From: Clostridia bacterium
Lineage (GTDB): Bacteria; Bacillota_A; Clostridia; Christensenellales; CAG-138
Direction: 5' to 3'
NCBI GenBank assembly: GCA_017556125.1
Contig: JAFZCW010000031.1
Location: 1-12,232 of the forward strand
Length of the DNA stretch: 12,232 nt
The position numbers and the translations under genes are program-made. The notes beneath the pieces are model-generated. The model was not told the origin of the DNA and did not search any database. It was given only the letters and a program-made list of their open reading frames with translations. Of the stretch, positions 1 to 10,159 are shown in pieces (the first letter of the stretch is position 1; each line of letters begins with the position of its first letter).

Positions 1-195
<195 letters not shown>

Positions 196-197
196 TT

Positions 198-204
198 TTG
201 GAGG
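198..204 (+). promoter_or_regulatory. Shine-Dalgarno site that sets the start of ATPase subunit H
   Basis: TTGGAGG lies eight bases before the ATG at 213. It decides the start: the in-frame TTG at 198 is part of this ribosome binding site rather than the initiation codon. Confidence 0.75.
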
Positions 205-212
205 TCGGAGAA

Positions 213-524
213 ATGCGTTCGATGATTGACGAGATCGCACAGGCTGAAGAGAAGGCGAACCAGCTTAAACAGGATGCTGGCGCATCCGCCAGAGAACTCA
301 TGCAGCAGGCGCGGCAGAAAGCCGAAGAGATGCAGACCCGCATCGGTGACGAGGAACGCGAAAAAACACGTCAGGCGCTTGAAAAAGCCGAAGCGGACGG
401 TAAGGTCCTTGCCGCGGCAATTGAAAAACTGATAGGAGACGAAGCATCGCAGCAGTGCGAAAAAGCCCGGCAGAAAATGGATGACGCGATCCAGCTTCTG
501 CTTGATAAAGTACAGGAGATTTAA
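213..524 (+). CDS. V-type ATP synthase subunit H/G (peripheral stalk)
   Basis: Small, highly charged helical protein of 103 residues, the usual size for the H subunit of archaeal/bacterial A/V-ATPases (called G, NtpF or AhaH in various systems). It pairs with subunit E to form the peripheral stator that joins the catalytic head to membrane subunit I. The sequence is almost entirely predicted coiled coil: it is rich in Ala, Glu, Lys, Gln and Arg, has heptad-like spacing from about residue 5 to 95 (EIAQAEEKANQLKQDAG, ARQKAEEMQ, ALEKAEADGKVL), and has no membrane segment. The identification rests on this composition plus its position as first gene before subunit I, because this family has little sequence signature. 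The start at ATG 213 is chosen for the Shine-Dalgarno site just upstream; ATG 222 is an alternative. It ends five bases before subunit I. Confidence 0.82.
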   Translation: MRSMIDEIAQAEEKANQLKQDAGASARELMQQARQKAEEMQTRIGDEEREKTRQALEKAEADGKVLAAAIEKLIGDEASQQCEKARQKMDDAIQLLLDKVQEI

Positions 525-529
525 TATCT

Positions 530-2982
<2,453 letters not shown>

Positions 2983-3004
2983 ACTGTCTTAGAGGAGAGG
3001 GACC

Positions 3005-3586
3005 ATGGAAGAGAACAAGACCGGCACGAATAAGCTGGCTGAGCGTATTATCGCGGATGCAAAGGGCATTGCGGATGAAATCATGGCAAAAGCGAATGCC
3101 GACGCAATGGCGTTTTCCGCTGACTGTATGCAGAAGCTGAACGCAAAACGTGAGGAGCTTGAGCAAAAACGCAAATCGCTGGTGCAGGGCGTGATCGACG
3201 GATGCAGAACACGCGCATCCATCGACGGGAGAAAGGCGGCCCTGCAGAAAAAGCGTGATGTGATCGATCTTGTCTTTGAGAACGGATACAAGGCCATGTG
3301 TGCGCTTTCGCCTGAAAAGCGTGCCGAGATCTGCAGAAAGCTTCTGGAAAAAGAAGCGGAAGGCGGAGAAACGGTCATACCTGCCCCGGCCGACAGAGAA
3401 CTGATCGAAAAGGTAGTTGCGGGTCTGAAGTCGGTGAATCTCACGGTATCGAAAGAAGACGCCGGGATCGACAATGGCTTTTTGCTCAAAGGAAACGGAT
3501 ACGAAAAGGATTGCTCTTTCCGTTCCGTTATGACCTTGCTGCGCGACCTGGAAGAAACGGAAGTCGCGAAGATGTTATTTCACTGA
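3005..3586 (+). CDS. ntpE: V-type ATP synthase subunit E (peripheral stalk)
   Basis: Subunit E is the second stator protein. It dimerises with H in a long coiled coil, and its globular C-terminal half caps the A/B head. The 193 residues match the family. Residues 1 to about 95 are charged and helical (AERIIADAKGIADEIMAKANADA, LNAKREELEQKRKSL), with AERI-DA-IADEIMAKA typical of bacterial NtpE. Residues about 100-193 form the compact domain ending DLEETEVAKMLFH; the family characteristically closes with a hydrophobic 'R---EVAK-LF' end. GIDNGFLLKGNGY near residues 155-167 corresponds to the conserved 'GGFi---g-i--' strand. The AGGAG at 2993-2997 gives a seven-base spacing to ATG 3005. The gene lies between K and C as in other V-type operons. 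Confidence 0.92.
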   Translation: MEENKTGTNKLAERIIADAKGIADEIMAKANADAMAFSADCMQKLNAKREELEQKRKSLVQGVIDGCRTRASIDGRKAALQKKRDVIDLVFENGYKAMCALSPEKRAEICRKLLEKEAEGGETVIPAPADRELIEKVVAGLKSVNLTVSKEDAGIDNGFLLKGNGYEKDCSFRSVMTLLRDLEETEVAKMLFH

Positions 3587-3588
3587 TT

Positions 3589-3594
3589 GGGAGG
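3589..3594 (+). promoter_or_regulatory. Shine-Dalgarno site that sets the start of subunit C
   Basis: GGGAGG sits seven bases before ATG 3602 and begins just after the stop of subunit E. It rules out the in-frame TTG at 3587 as the start. Confidence 0.7.
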
Positions 3595-3601
3595 AAAGCG
3601 A

Positions 3602-4591
3602 ATGCCACAGCCAAGCATTCCTTTTGCATGCGGGAGACTGAGCGCGCTCGAAGCGGGCTTGCTGGATCAGCAGACGGTCAAGCGTATGGCGGAAGGCACT
3701 TTGGAGGATGCGATGCGCATTCTTCAGGATGCCCGCTACGGGGATGTACCGGACGCCACGAGCGCGGACGTTGAACGGATGATCGACAATGTCAGAGTCC
3801 AAACGGCACAGGAACTGCGGGAGATCTCCCCGAAACCGGCTATCACGGATCTGTTTCTGCTGAAGACGGATATTCAGAACCTGAAGATGCTGATCAAGGC
3901 AAGGCTCATGAACGAGACCGATACGGAGCTTGAAGCGGGCGGCCTTTTCGATGCGGATACGCTGAGGAAGATGGTCAGCGACCAGTCTTACAGGGAGTTC
4001 CCCGAAGAGATCGCTGATGCGGCGGACGCGCTGGAGAAGGACCTGAAAACCGAGGTCAATCCCCAGCATGTCAGCGTGGCGCTCGACAGGGCTTATCTTG
4101 CTTATGCGCAGAATACCGCCAGAAAAGAGGGCGACCGGTTTGCCCGTACGTACTTTGACGCGCTCTGTGATTTCGACAACATGATCACATTCCTGCGCAT
4201 GCGCGCGACAGGCGCGCCAAAGGAGACGATGAAGGAAGTAGCGCTGCCGGCGGGAGGGATCCGGATCGAAGATCTTGCCTCCGCCTATGAGCTGTCCGCT
4301 GATTCGCTGAGAACCGTGCTGACGGAAAGTCCCGCCCGTGACGCCATAGAGAACGGTCTGGCGGCCGTGCAGACTTCGGGAAGCGTTGCAGCGCTGGAGC
4401 GCGAAAGAGACGACTACCTTCTTTCTCTGGTCAAAGATCATAAATATGAAGCTCTGACGATGTATCCGGTCTACGGTTATTATTTCGCCCGGGAACGGGA
4501 AGCGAAAGCCATCCGGCTGATTCTGACGGTGAAGCGGAACGGACTGGATGACGCCGTCATCCAAGAGAGGTTGTGTGAACTGTATGGCTAA
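3602..4591 (+). CDS. ntpC: V-type ATP synthase subunit C (rotor socket, d subunit type)
   Basis: Subunit C (d in eukaryotic V-ATPase) sits as a funnel between the D/F axle and the K ring and transmits torque. The 329-residue, all-helical protein has the family length and the internal threefold helical pattern, with repeated segments of the type 'DI-NLK-LIKA' (KTDIQNLKMLIKARLM, about residue 90) and 'CDFDNMITFLRMRATG' (about residues 190-205). The C-terminal YPVYGYYFAREREAKAIRLIL segment is highly diagnostic of NtpC/AhaC, where it corresponds to 'P---Y---KE-EI-NIR-I'. The start is ATG 3602, beginning MPQPSIPFACGRLSALE. It ends in TAA 4589-4591, which overlaps the first eight bases of subunit F (ATGGCTAA), so the two genes are probably translationally coupled. 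Confidence 0.93.
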   Translation: MPQPSIPFACGRLSALEAGLLDQQTVKRMAEGTLEDAMRILQDARYGDVPDATSADVERMIDNVRVQTAQELREISPKPAITDLFLLKTDIQNLKMLIKARLMNETDTELEAGGLFDADTLRKMVSDQSYREFPEEIADAADALEKDLKTEVNPQHVSVALDRAYLAYAQNTARKEGDRFARTYFDALCDFDNMITFLRMRATGAPKETMKEVALPAGGIRIEDLASAYELSADSLRTVLTESPARDAIENGLAAVQTSGSVAALERERDDYLLSLVKDHKYEALTMYPVYGYYFAREREAKAIRLILTVKRNGLDDAVIQERLCELYG

Positions 4592-4901
4592 GATGGGTGT
4601 TATTGGCGACAAGGATTCCGTGATGCTCTATAAGGCCGTCGGTCTCGACGTGTTTTATGAGACAGACGGAGACAAGGCAAACCGCCGCCTGCATCGGCTT
4701 GCGAGAGAAGGATACGCGGTCGTTTTTGTGACGGAGCAGCTTTATGCTGCCTGCTCGGATACCGTAAAGGAATATGCCAACCAGGCATATCCCGCCATCG
4801 TGCCGATCCCTGACAACCACGGTTCGCAGGGAGCCGGAATGCAGGCGCTGAAGGAGAACGTCGAAAAAGCTGTCGGCGTCGACATATTATTCAACAATTA
4901 A
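4584..4901 (+). CDS. ntpG: V-type ATP synthase subunit F (central axle)
   Basis: Subunit F binds the D axle in the central rotor and helps to regulate ATP hydrolysis. The 105-residue protein has the Rossmann-like fold signature of the family: KMGVIGDKDSVMLYKAVGLDVF at the N terminus (family pattern 'IGVIGD-DSV--F-A-G'), a middle YAVVFVTEQLYAAC strand-helix, and PAIVPIPDNHGSQG (family 'P-I-PIP---G--G'). The ATG at 4584 gives the usual short lead of three residues before the first strand; ATG 4593 is possible. AGAGAGG at 4564-4570 is rather far (13 bases), which suits reinitiation from the overlapping subunit C stop. In E. hirae nomenclature this subunit is NtpG; other systems call it AtpF or AhaF. 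Confidence 0.93.
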   Translation: MAKMGVIGDKDSVMLYKAVGLDVFYETDGDKANRRLHRLAREGYAVVFVTEQLYAACSDTVKEYANQAYPAIVPIPDNHGSQGAGMQALKENVEKAVGVDILFNN

Positions 4902-4903
4902 TT

Positions 4904-4911
4904 GGAAAGGG
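4904..4911 (+). promoter_or_regulatory. Shine-Dalgarno site that sets the start of subunit A
   Basis: GGAAAGGG lies three bases after the subunit F stop and about nine bases before ATG 4920. It makes that ATG the preferred start over the in-frame TTG at 4902. Confidence 0.65.
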
Positions 4912-4919
4912 TTACTGTT

Positions 4920-6689
4920 ATGGAAGGAACGATTATAAAGGTTTCCGGACCGCTTATCGTTGCCGGTGGAATGGCAGATGTTCAGTTATACGACGTTGTT
5001 CGTGTTTCGGAAAGGCATCTGATCGGCGAGGTCATCGAGCTGCGCGGTGATCGTGCGTCCATCCAGGTATACGAGGAAACAGGCGGGATCGGACCGGGAG
5101 AACCGGTTGAATCTACCGGAGCGCCGCTGTCGGTAGAGCTTGCGCCGGGTCTTATCGAGTCTATTTATGACGGAATTCAGAGACCGCTGAGTGCCATCCG
5201 CGAAAAGGCGGGGGACAGGATCACCCGCGGTATCGAAGTGAATTCCCTGGATCATGAAAAACTTTGGGATTTTGTTCCGACGGCAAAGGTCGGCGACGAA
5301 CTGACGGGCGGGGATATCCTCGGAACCGTTCAGGAAACGGAAGCGGTCCTTCACAAGATCATGGTTCCGCCGGGCATCAGCGGAAAACTGACATGGATCT
5401 TTGAGGGAAAGACCAATATCGTTACGCCGATCGCAAAGCTCGAGAAGGACGGGAAAGTGACCGAACTGCCGATGCTCCAGCGCTGGCCGGTCCGCCGCGG
5501 CCGTCCGTATACGGAAAAGCTTGCCCCGACGGAACCCATGGTTACCGGGCAGCGCGTTATCGACACTCTGTTCCCGGTAGCGAAAGGCGGCGTTGCCGCG
5601 GTTCCCGGACCGTTCGGCAGCGGCAAGACGGTCGTCCAGCATCAGCTGGCGAAGTGGGCGGACGCCGATATCATCGTCTATGTCGGCTGCGGCGAGCGCG
5701 GCAACGAGATGACGGACGTTCTGATGGAGTTCCCGGAACTGAAAGACCCGAGAACAGGGCTCTCGCTGATGAAGCGTACGGTTCTGATCGCGAACACATC
5801 GGACATGCCGGTTGCGGCCCGTGAAGCGTCGATCTATACAGGAATTACGATCGCGGAGTATTTCCGCGACATGGGATACAAAGTCGCCATCATGGCGGAT
5901 TCGACCTCCCGCTGGGCGGAAGCGCTTCGTGAGATGTCCGGCCGTCTGGAAGAGATGCCCGGCGAGGAAGGCTATCCGGCGTATCTTTCCAGCCGCCTCG
6001 CGGAGTTCTATGAGCGCGCGGGATTCGTGAAAACGCTCGGCAGCACGGAGCGGTTCGGAGCCGTTTCCGCCATCGGAGCCGTTTCACCTCCGGGCGGCGA
6101 CATTTCGGAGCCCGTTTCCCAGGCGACCCTGCGTATCGTCAAGGTGTACTGGGGGCTCTCCGCAAAGCTTGCCTATGCCAGACACTTCCCGGCGATCGAC
6201 TGGCTGCAGTCGTATTCCCTGTATCTCGACAGGCTGGAAGAGTGGTATAACGGCAACGTTGCGCCGGACTGGTCTTCCATGGTTTCGAGGACCATGAGTC
6301 TTCTGCAGAAAGAGAACGAACTGAACGAAATCGTCCAGCTGGTCGGTATCGACGCGCTCTCATACAGAGACCGCCTGACGCTGGAGTGCACCCGCTCCAT
6401 CCGTGAGGACTATCTGCACCAGAACGCATTCCATGAGGTCGACACGTACACGTCACCGAAGAAGCAGTACCTGATGCTGAAATCGATCCTGATGAATTAT
6501 GACAAGAGCCTGGAGGCGCTTGACCAGGATGCCCCGTTCAGCAAGCTGATTTCGCTGCCGGTCCATGAAAGGATCGGAAGATTGAAATATGTTCCCGAAA
6601 AAGAGGTCCAGGAGGCATATGACGGTATTGTCTCGGATCTGAACGCTCAGATCGGGGAATTGACCGAGGGAGGACAGCAGGATGCGTAA
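4920..6689 (+). CDS. ntpA: V-type ATP synthase catalytic subunit A
   Basis: The catalytic subunit hydrolyses or makes ATP in the A3B3 head. It has 589 residues from ATG 4920 ([18 protein letters not shown]), the usual A-subunit length. In order: a beta-barrel N domain (about 1-70), the insertion or 'bulge' domain that separates A from F-type beta (about 110-190, including [15 protein letters not shown]), and the nucleotide-binding domain. The Walker A motif is G230-P-F-G-S-G-K236-T237, followed by [15 protein letters not shown] with the catalytic glutamate at about E259. The Walker B strand ends in [18 protein letters not shown], and [13 protein letters not shown] follows. The C-terminal helical domain (about 430-589) includes [15 protein letters not shown]. 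All catalytic residues appear intact. The last eight bases overlap the start of subunit B (ATGCGTAA). Confidence 0.98.
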   Translation: MEGTIIKVSGPLIVAGGMADVQLYDVVRVSERHLIGEVIELRGDRASIQVYEETGGIGPGEPVESTGAPLSVELAPGLIESIYDGIQRPLSAIREKAGDRITRGIEVNSLDHEKLWDFVPTAKVGDELTGGDILGTVQETEAVLHKIMVPPGISGKLTWIFEGKTNIVTPIAKLEKDGKVTELPMLQRWPVRRGRPYTEKLAPTEPMVTGQRVIDTLFPVAKGGVAAVPGPFGSGKTVVQHQLAKWADADIIVYVGCGERGNEMTDVLMEFPELKDPRTGLSLMKRTVLIANTSDMPVAAREASIYTGITIAEYFRDMGYKVAIMADSTSRWAEALREMSGRLEEMPGEEGYPAYLSSRLAEFYERAGFVKTLGSTERFGAVSAIGAVSPPGGDISEPVSQATLRIVKVYWGLSAKLAYARHFPAIDWLQSYSLYLDRLEEWYNGNVAPDWSSMVSRTMSLLQKENELNEIVQLVGIDALSYRDRLTLECTRSIREDYLHQNAFHEVDTYTSPKKQYLMLKSILMNYDKSLEALDQDAPFSKLISLPVHERIGRLKYVPEKEVQEAYDGIVSDLNAQIGELTEGGQQDA

Positions 6690-8055
6690 AGAGTATCGAA
6701 CAATAAAAGAAGTTGTCGGACCGCTGATGCTCGTTGAAAACGTTGAAGGCGTCAAGTACAACGAGCTCGTTGAGATCGTTCAGTCGGACGGCGGCATCCG
6801 CAGCGGACGTGTTCTTGAGATCAACGGAGACAAGGCGCTTGTTCAGCTTTTTGAAAGCTCTCAGGGACTCCGGCTTACGGATTCCAAGGCAAGGTTCCTC
6901 GGAAAATCCATCGAGCTTGCCGTTTCTCCGGACATGCTCGGCCGTATCTTCGACGGTATGGGACGTCCGATCGACGGAGGCCCCGCGCTGATTGCGGAGA
7001 AACATCTGGACATCAACGGCGATCCGATGAATCCGACCGCCCGCGACTATCCTTCGGAGTTCATTCAGACGGGCGTTTCCGCGATCGACGGTCTGAACAC
7101 GCTGGTCCGCGGACAGAAGCTCCCCGTTTTTTCCGGCTCCGGTCTTCCGCACGCGAATCTCGCTGCGCAGATCGCCAGACAGGCCAAGGTTCTCGGTTCG
7201 GATGAGAAATTCGCCGTTGTCTTCGCCGCGGTCGGCATTACGTTCGAAGAAGCGGACTTCTTCATTTCCGACTTCCGCAAGACCGGCGCGATCGAACGTA
7301 CCGTAACGTTCATCAACCTGGCCAACGACCCCGCCGTCGAGCGTAACGCAACGCCGCGTATGGCGATTACCGCCGCGGAGTATCTGGCCTACGACCTCGG
7401 CATGCATGTTCTGGTCATCATTACCGATATCACCAACTACGCCGAAGCGCTCCGTGAGATCTCCGCTGCGCGCAAGGAAGTCCCAGGCCGCCGCGGATAT
7501 CCCGGCTACATGTATACGGACCTTGCGACCATGTACGAGCGCGCGGGACGTATTATCGGCAGGCAGGGCTCCATCACGATGATCCCGATCCTGTCCATGC
7601 CGGAGGATGACGTAACCCATCCGATCCCCGACCTGACCGGATACATCACGGAAGGGCAGATCATTCTTTCCAGGAACCTGCACCGCAAGGGCATTACGCC
7701 GCCGATCGACGTTCTTCCCTCTCTGTCCCGTCTGAAGGACAAGGGTATCGGCGAAGGGAAGACCCGTGAGGATCATGCGGACACGATGAACCAGCTGTTT
7801 GCGGCTTACTCGCGAGGCAAGGACGCCAAAGAGCTTGCCGTTATTCTCGGTGATGCGGCGCTGTCCGACATGGACAAGCTTTACGCGAAGTTCGCGGACG
7901 CGTTCGAAGAGCAGTATGTGTCGCAGGGCTATTACACGAACCGCAGCATCGAAGAGACGCTGGATCTCGGCTGGAAGCTCCTTTCCATCCTTCCGAAATC
8001 AGAACTCAAACGTATTAAGGAAAAATACATCGAGAAGTATTATCCGGAGGATTAA
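6682..8055 (+). CDS. ntpB: V-type ATP synthase non-catalytic subunit B
   Basis: Subunit B alternates with A in the head and supplies the arginine finger to the catalytic sites at the A/B interface. The 457-residue length is typical. The P-loop is replaced by the B-type sequence [13 protein letters not shown] (about residues 148-160), which lacks the GKT of a working Walker A, as expected. Other markers are [33 protein letters not shown] with [22 protein letters not shown], and [20 protein letters not shown], in which R350 corresponds to the arginine finger of E. hirae NtpB. A strong GAGGGAGGA ribosome site at 6666-6674, inside the end of subunit A, precedes ATG 6682. The A-B overlap and shared ribosome site fit the 3:3 stoichiometry. 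Confidence 0.98.
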   Translation: MRKEYRTIKEVVGPLMLVENVEGVKYNELVEIVQSDGGIRSGRVLEINGDKALVQLFESSQGLRLTDSKARFLGKSIELAVSPDMLGRIFDGMGRPIDGGPALIAEKHLDINGDPMNPTARDYPSEFIQTGVSAIDGLNTLVRGQKLPVFSGSGLPHANLAAQIARQAKVLGSDEKFAVVFAAVGITFEEADFFISDFRKTGAIERTVTFINLANDPAVERNATPRMAITAAEYLAYDLGMHVLVIITDITNYAEALREISAARKEVPGRRGYPGYMYTDLATMYERAGRIIGRQGSITMIPILSMPEDDVTHPIPDLTGYITEGQIILSRNLHRKGITPPIDVLPSLSRLKDKGIGEGKTREDHADTMNQLFAAYSRGKDAKELAVILGDAALSDMDKLYAKFADAFEEQYVSQGYYTNRSIEETLDLGWKLLSILPKSELKRIKEKYIEKYYPED

Positions 8056-8058
8056 GCC

Positions 8059-8694
8059 GTGGCTGCAATTCAAGCTAAACCGACCCGAATGGAACTGTCC
8101 AACCTCAAGAAGAGAAAGGCTGTGGCGGTTCGCGGACACAAGATGATGAAGGACAAGCGGGATGAGCTCGTCCGGCAGTTCATCATGTACGCAAAGAAGA
8201 ACAAGGAGCTGCGTGAAGAAGTTGAGCGGAAGCTGACTCTGGCAGGACAGAGCTTCGTCATCGCAAGGGCATCCATGTCCGCCGCGGAGATCGAGGAGGC
8301 GCTCCTGTATCCTGCCCGTTCCGCATCGGTGGAAACGTCCAGCCACACCGTTCTTTCCATACCGGTTCCGAAGCTGACGCTCGAGACAGAAGAAGGATTC
8401 ACCTATCCGTACGGATACGCCACCACCGGCGCGGAGCTGGACGGCGCAGTCCAGCAGCTTGCGGAAATCCTGCCGCAGATGCTGGAACTCGCGGAAGTGG
8501 AGAAGACCTGCTGCCGCCTCGCGGACGAGATCGAGAAAACAAGACGTCGTGTCAATGCGCTTGAATATGTCATGATCCCCCAGTTTACCGAGACGATCCG
8601 GGAGATACAGATGAAGCTGGACGAAAACGACCGCCAGAGCACGACGAGACTGATGAAAACAAAGGATATGCTCGCTCAGCAGCGCGGGCAGTAA
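8059..8694 (+). CDS. ntpD: V-type ATP synthase subunit D (central axle)
   Basis: Subunit D is the rotor axle inside the A3B3 head, functionally equivalent to F-type gamma. The 211 residues form an antiparallel coiled coil: an N-terminal helix of about residues 10-60 (NLKKRKAVAVRGHKMMKDKRDELVRQF; family pattern 'L---L--A--G--LLK-KRD-L---F') and a C-terminal helix of about 130-205 (EIEKTRRRVNALEYVMIPQF, with the nearly invariant 'K-RRVNALE-V-IP' motif), joined by a small globular part that lies near F and C. It starts with GTG at 8059, eight bases after GGAGG (8046-8050), the only clear non-ATG start in the operon. It is the last gene and is followed within 25 bases by the terminator. Confidence 0.96.
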   Translation: MAAIQAKPTRMELSNLKKRKAVAVRGHKMMKDKRDELVRQFIMYAKKNKELREEVERKLTLAGQSFVIARASMSAAEIEEALLYPARSASVETSSHTVLSIPVPKLTLETEEGFTYPYGYATTGAELDGAVQQLAEILPQMLELAEVEKTCCRLADEIEKTRRRVNALEYVMIPQFTETIREIQMKLDENDRQSTTRLMKTKDMLAQQRGQ

Positions 8695-8718
8695 AAAAGA
8701 ATCGTTCCGACATAACAG

Positions 8719-8750
8719 AAGCCGGCGCACGACAGCGCCGGCTTTTCCTT
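8719..8750 (+). terminator. Rho-independent terminator of the ATPase operon (convergent position)
   Basis: Perfect ten-base stem AAGCCGGCGC (8719-8728) with GCGCCGGCTT (8735-8744) around the six-base loop ACGACA, followed by TTCCTTCGTTT. It lies 24 bases after the subunit D stop. On the minus strand the same hairpin follows the DUF4956 gene, but the downstream T-run is poor (TTCTGTTAT), so it should act best for the ATPase operon and only partly in the other direction. The remaining bases between the two convergent genes (8695-8769) show nothing else. Confidence 0.9.
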
Positions 8751-8769
8751 CGTTTGTCCGGTCAGAAGA

Positions 8770-9438
8770 TCAGAGAGTTGCCTCCCCGTCATGCGTCATG
8801 AGAGAAGCGGAGGAGACGCCGTCGAGTTCCACCGTTTCACGGATCAGCTTGTCGCCGCTTTCCGTTCTCAGCTCAATGATCATGTCCAGCGAGTCTTTCG
8901 TCATGTTGCGCGACTTGACGCGCGGGTGCTTCGCGTATTTTTCCACGATCTCCATGACCTTCGCCTCCGCGTCAAGATCGGTCGCGTTCACGACGAGCAG
9001 CATGGGGGATTTGACGTTCGGCAGCCGGTCAAGCACAAAGATGCCGATGGTCAGGATAATGGAAAGAAATACTGCGATCTCCGCAATGCCGGCGCCGCAG
9101 ATGATGCCGACGCTGATAGACCAGAAGAGGAACATCAGGTCCATCGGTTCCTTGACGGCTGTACGGAAACGCACGATGGAGAGCGCGCCGACCATGCCGA
9201 GAGAAACGACGATGCTGGACTGGATGGTCAGGATGATCGCCGTGGTGATGACCGTTACACCCGCGAGCGAAATGTTGAACGTTTTGGAGTAGAACGTTTT
9301 CCGTGTCATGACGCGGTAAACGATAAAGATATAAAACGCGAACAGGCAGCTGAGCGCCAGCGCAACGGCGATGGAACGGACGTCAATGCTTTCGAACCCA
9401 TCCAGGAAGGACTCTTTGAACACATCTGAAAAACTCAT
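8770..9438 (-). CDS. DUF4956 family membrane protein
   Basis: This 222-residue membrane protein belongs to the DUF4956 family, whose biochemical role is not known to me. Three or four membrane helices are visible: about residues 20-42, 56-80 and 100-136, the last probably two helices. Between the second and third is the conserved family stretch GMVGALSIVRFR (81-92) followed by TAVKEPMD (93-100), with R90, R92 and K96 clustered at a membrane edge. Residues about 140-222 are a soluble, probably cytoplasmic alpha/beta domain (MLLVVNATDLDAEAKVMEIV... VKSRNMTKDSLDMIIELR) with the feel of an ACT/ferredoxin-like fold; this fold assignment is a guess. The start at ATG 9438 follows AGAGGAGAG on the minus strand (9448-9456). 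The gene follows the VTC-domain gene with a 25-base gap and is the last of the minus-strand operon. Arrangement beside VTC and CotH genes recurs in Firmicutes and suggests a partner role. Confidence 0.9.
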   Translation of the reverse strand: MSFSDVFKESFLDGFESIDVRSIAVALALSCLFAFYIFIVYRVMTRKTFYSKTFNISLAGVTVITTAIILTIQSSIVVSLGMVGALSIVRFRTAVKEPMDLMFLFWSISVGIICGAGIAEIAVFLSIILTIGIFVLDRLPNVKSPMLLVVNATDLDAEAKVMEIVEKYAKHPRVKSRNMTKDSLDMIIELRTESGDKLIRETVELDGVSSASLMTHDGEATL

Positions 9439-9463
9439 AATCGATACTCTCCTCTTGTTCTGA

Positions 9464-10159
9464 TTATACAGTATATTTTCTGCAGAGATAGTATTTGGAA
9501 AAGGCGGTAGCCATTAAATTGTCCAGCTGGAGACTGCGGTAGATCTGATCCGGAAGGAACTCGTCGTACTTGACCTCGAGGAGATCCTGCCCGACCGGCA
9601 GCACGGGGCGTCTGAGCGCGGTTCCGTCAAAGAAGGAGCCGACGTCCGAGGAAGAAGCGAGATTCATGTCGAGCGTGATCCGCACATTCCCGGTGCTGCA
9701 GACAAAGGGGATCCGATCGTAATCAACGATGATAACGGGGCGCATGCCGCGCGTCATCATCAGCATCGTCAGTTTCCGAAGCACGGGATCCTGACCCGCT
9801 ATATCCGGAACGGTTTTTCCGCCGACCAGCAGGTCCGCCTGTTTGCGGGTGAGAGAGCAGGCGGTCTTCAATACCTTGCCCCGCTCCTTGCGCTTGCATT
9901 CAAGATGGATGCTGGAAGGGGAGCCGTTATAGATGCGGATCCTGAATTTCTCCCGAGGGTCCGTGCCGCTTTCATTCTCGAAATAGCAGGTGTTGTCCAG
10001 ATCGTCAAAGTAAAGACTGCTGATGTGATAGAAACCGTTCCCGTCCACATGCGGATCCAGGTGCATCAGGGCACCCATGCGCATCTTCAGATGCGCGAGT
10101 TCGCTGCGGGATATGAGATACTTGAATTCGTGGCGGAATTTTCTTTCTTCGGGAATCAT
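9464..10159 (-). CDS. VTC-domain protein (polyphosphate polymerase-like, cytoplasmic)
   Basis: Soluble protein of 231 residues with the VTC tunnel domain, the fold that in yeast Vtc4 makes polyphosphate from ATP and that belongs to the CYTH/TTM (triphosphate tunnel) superfamily. Tunnel-lining basic and acidic residues are visible in order: R9-H-E-F-K13-Y-L, SSLYFDD (48-53), K71-F-R-I-R75-I-Y, L86-E87-C-K89-R-K91-ERGKVLKTAC, V145-D-Y-D-R149, LDMNL (163-167), L194-E195-V-K197-Y-D and F220-S-K222-YYL. This complete set argues for an active enzyme binding a polyphosphate or triphosphate. No signal peptide or membrane helix is seen, unlike yeast Vtc4, which carries its own membrane segments; here the neighbouring DUF4956 protein could supply them (inference). 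GGAGG (10169-10173, minus strand) precedes the ATG by nine bases, and the start overlaps the CotH stop as ATGA, so translation is coupled. Confidence 0.92.
   Translation of the reverse strand: MIPEERKFRHEFKYLISRSELAHLKMRMGALMHLDPHVDGNGFYHISSLYFDDLDNTCYFENESGTDPREKFRIRIYNGSPSSIHLECKRKERGKVLKTACSLTRKQADLLVGGKTVPDIAGQDPVLRKLTMLMMTRGMRPVIIVDYDRIPFVCSTGNVRITLDMNLASSSDVGSFFDGTALRRPVLPVGQDLLEVKYDEFLPDQIYRSLQLDNLMATAFSKYYLCRKYTV

Noticed and set aside
196..212. Possible promoter between upp and the ATPase operon
   Set aside because: Only 17 bases are available and they hold a ribosome site; no -10/-35 pair can fit. A promoter inside upp cannot be excluded.
198..215. TTG 198 as the start of subunit H (and likewise TTG 3587 for subunit C and TTG 4902 for subunit A)
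   Set aside because: Each TTG overlaps or directly touches the Shine-Dalgarno site of a properly spaced in-frame ATG (213, 3602 and 4920), so the ATG starts were used.
3575..4612. 345-codon open frame on the minus strand opposite subunit C
   Set aside because: Shadow of the subunit C reading frame; no family features, and it would run against a tightly packed operon.
6538..7776. Long open frame (412 codons) on the minus strand across the end of subunit A and most of subunit B
   Set aside because: It is antisense to two highly conserved ATPase genes, has no recognisable motif, and its low-complexity Arg/Gly/Asp/Val-rich translation is typical of the mirror frame of a GC-rich gene.
7999..8730. 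243-codon open frame on the minus strand opposite subunit D that runs through the terminator hairpin
   Set aside because: It is antisense to a clear subunit D gene and lies on the far side of a terminator; no recognisable features.
8791..9429. 212-codon open frame on the plus strand opposite the DUF4956 gene
   Set aside because: Translation is dominated by Asp, His, Arg and Gly with no motif, while the minus-strand frame gives a coherent membrane protein with family signature and ribosome site.
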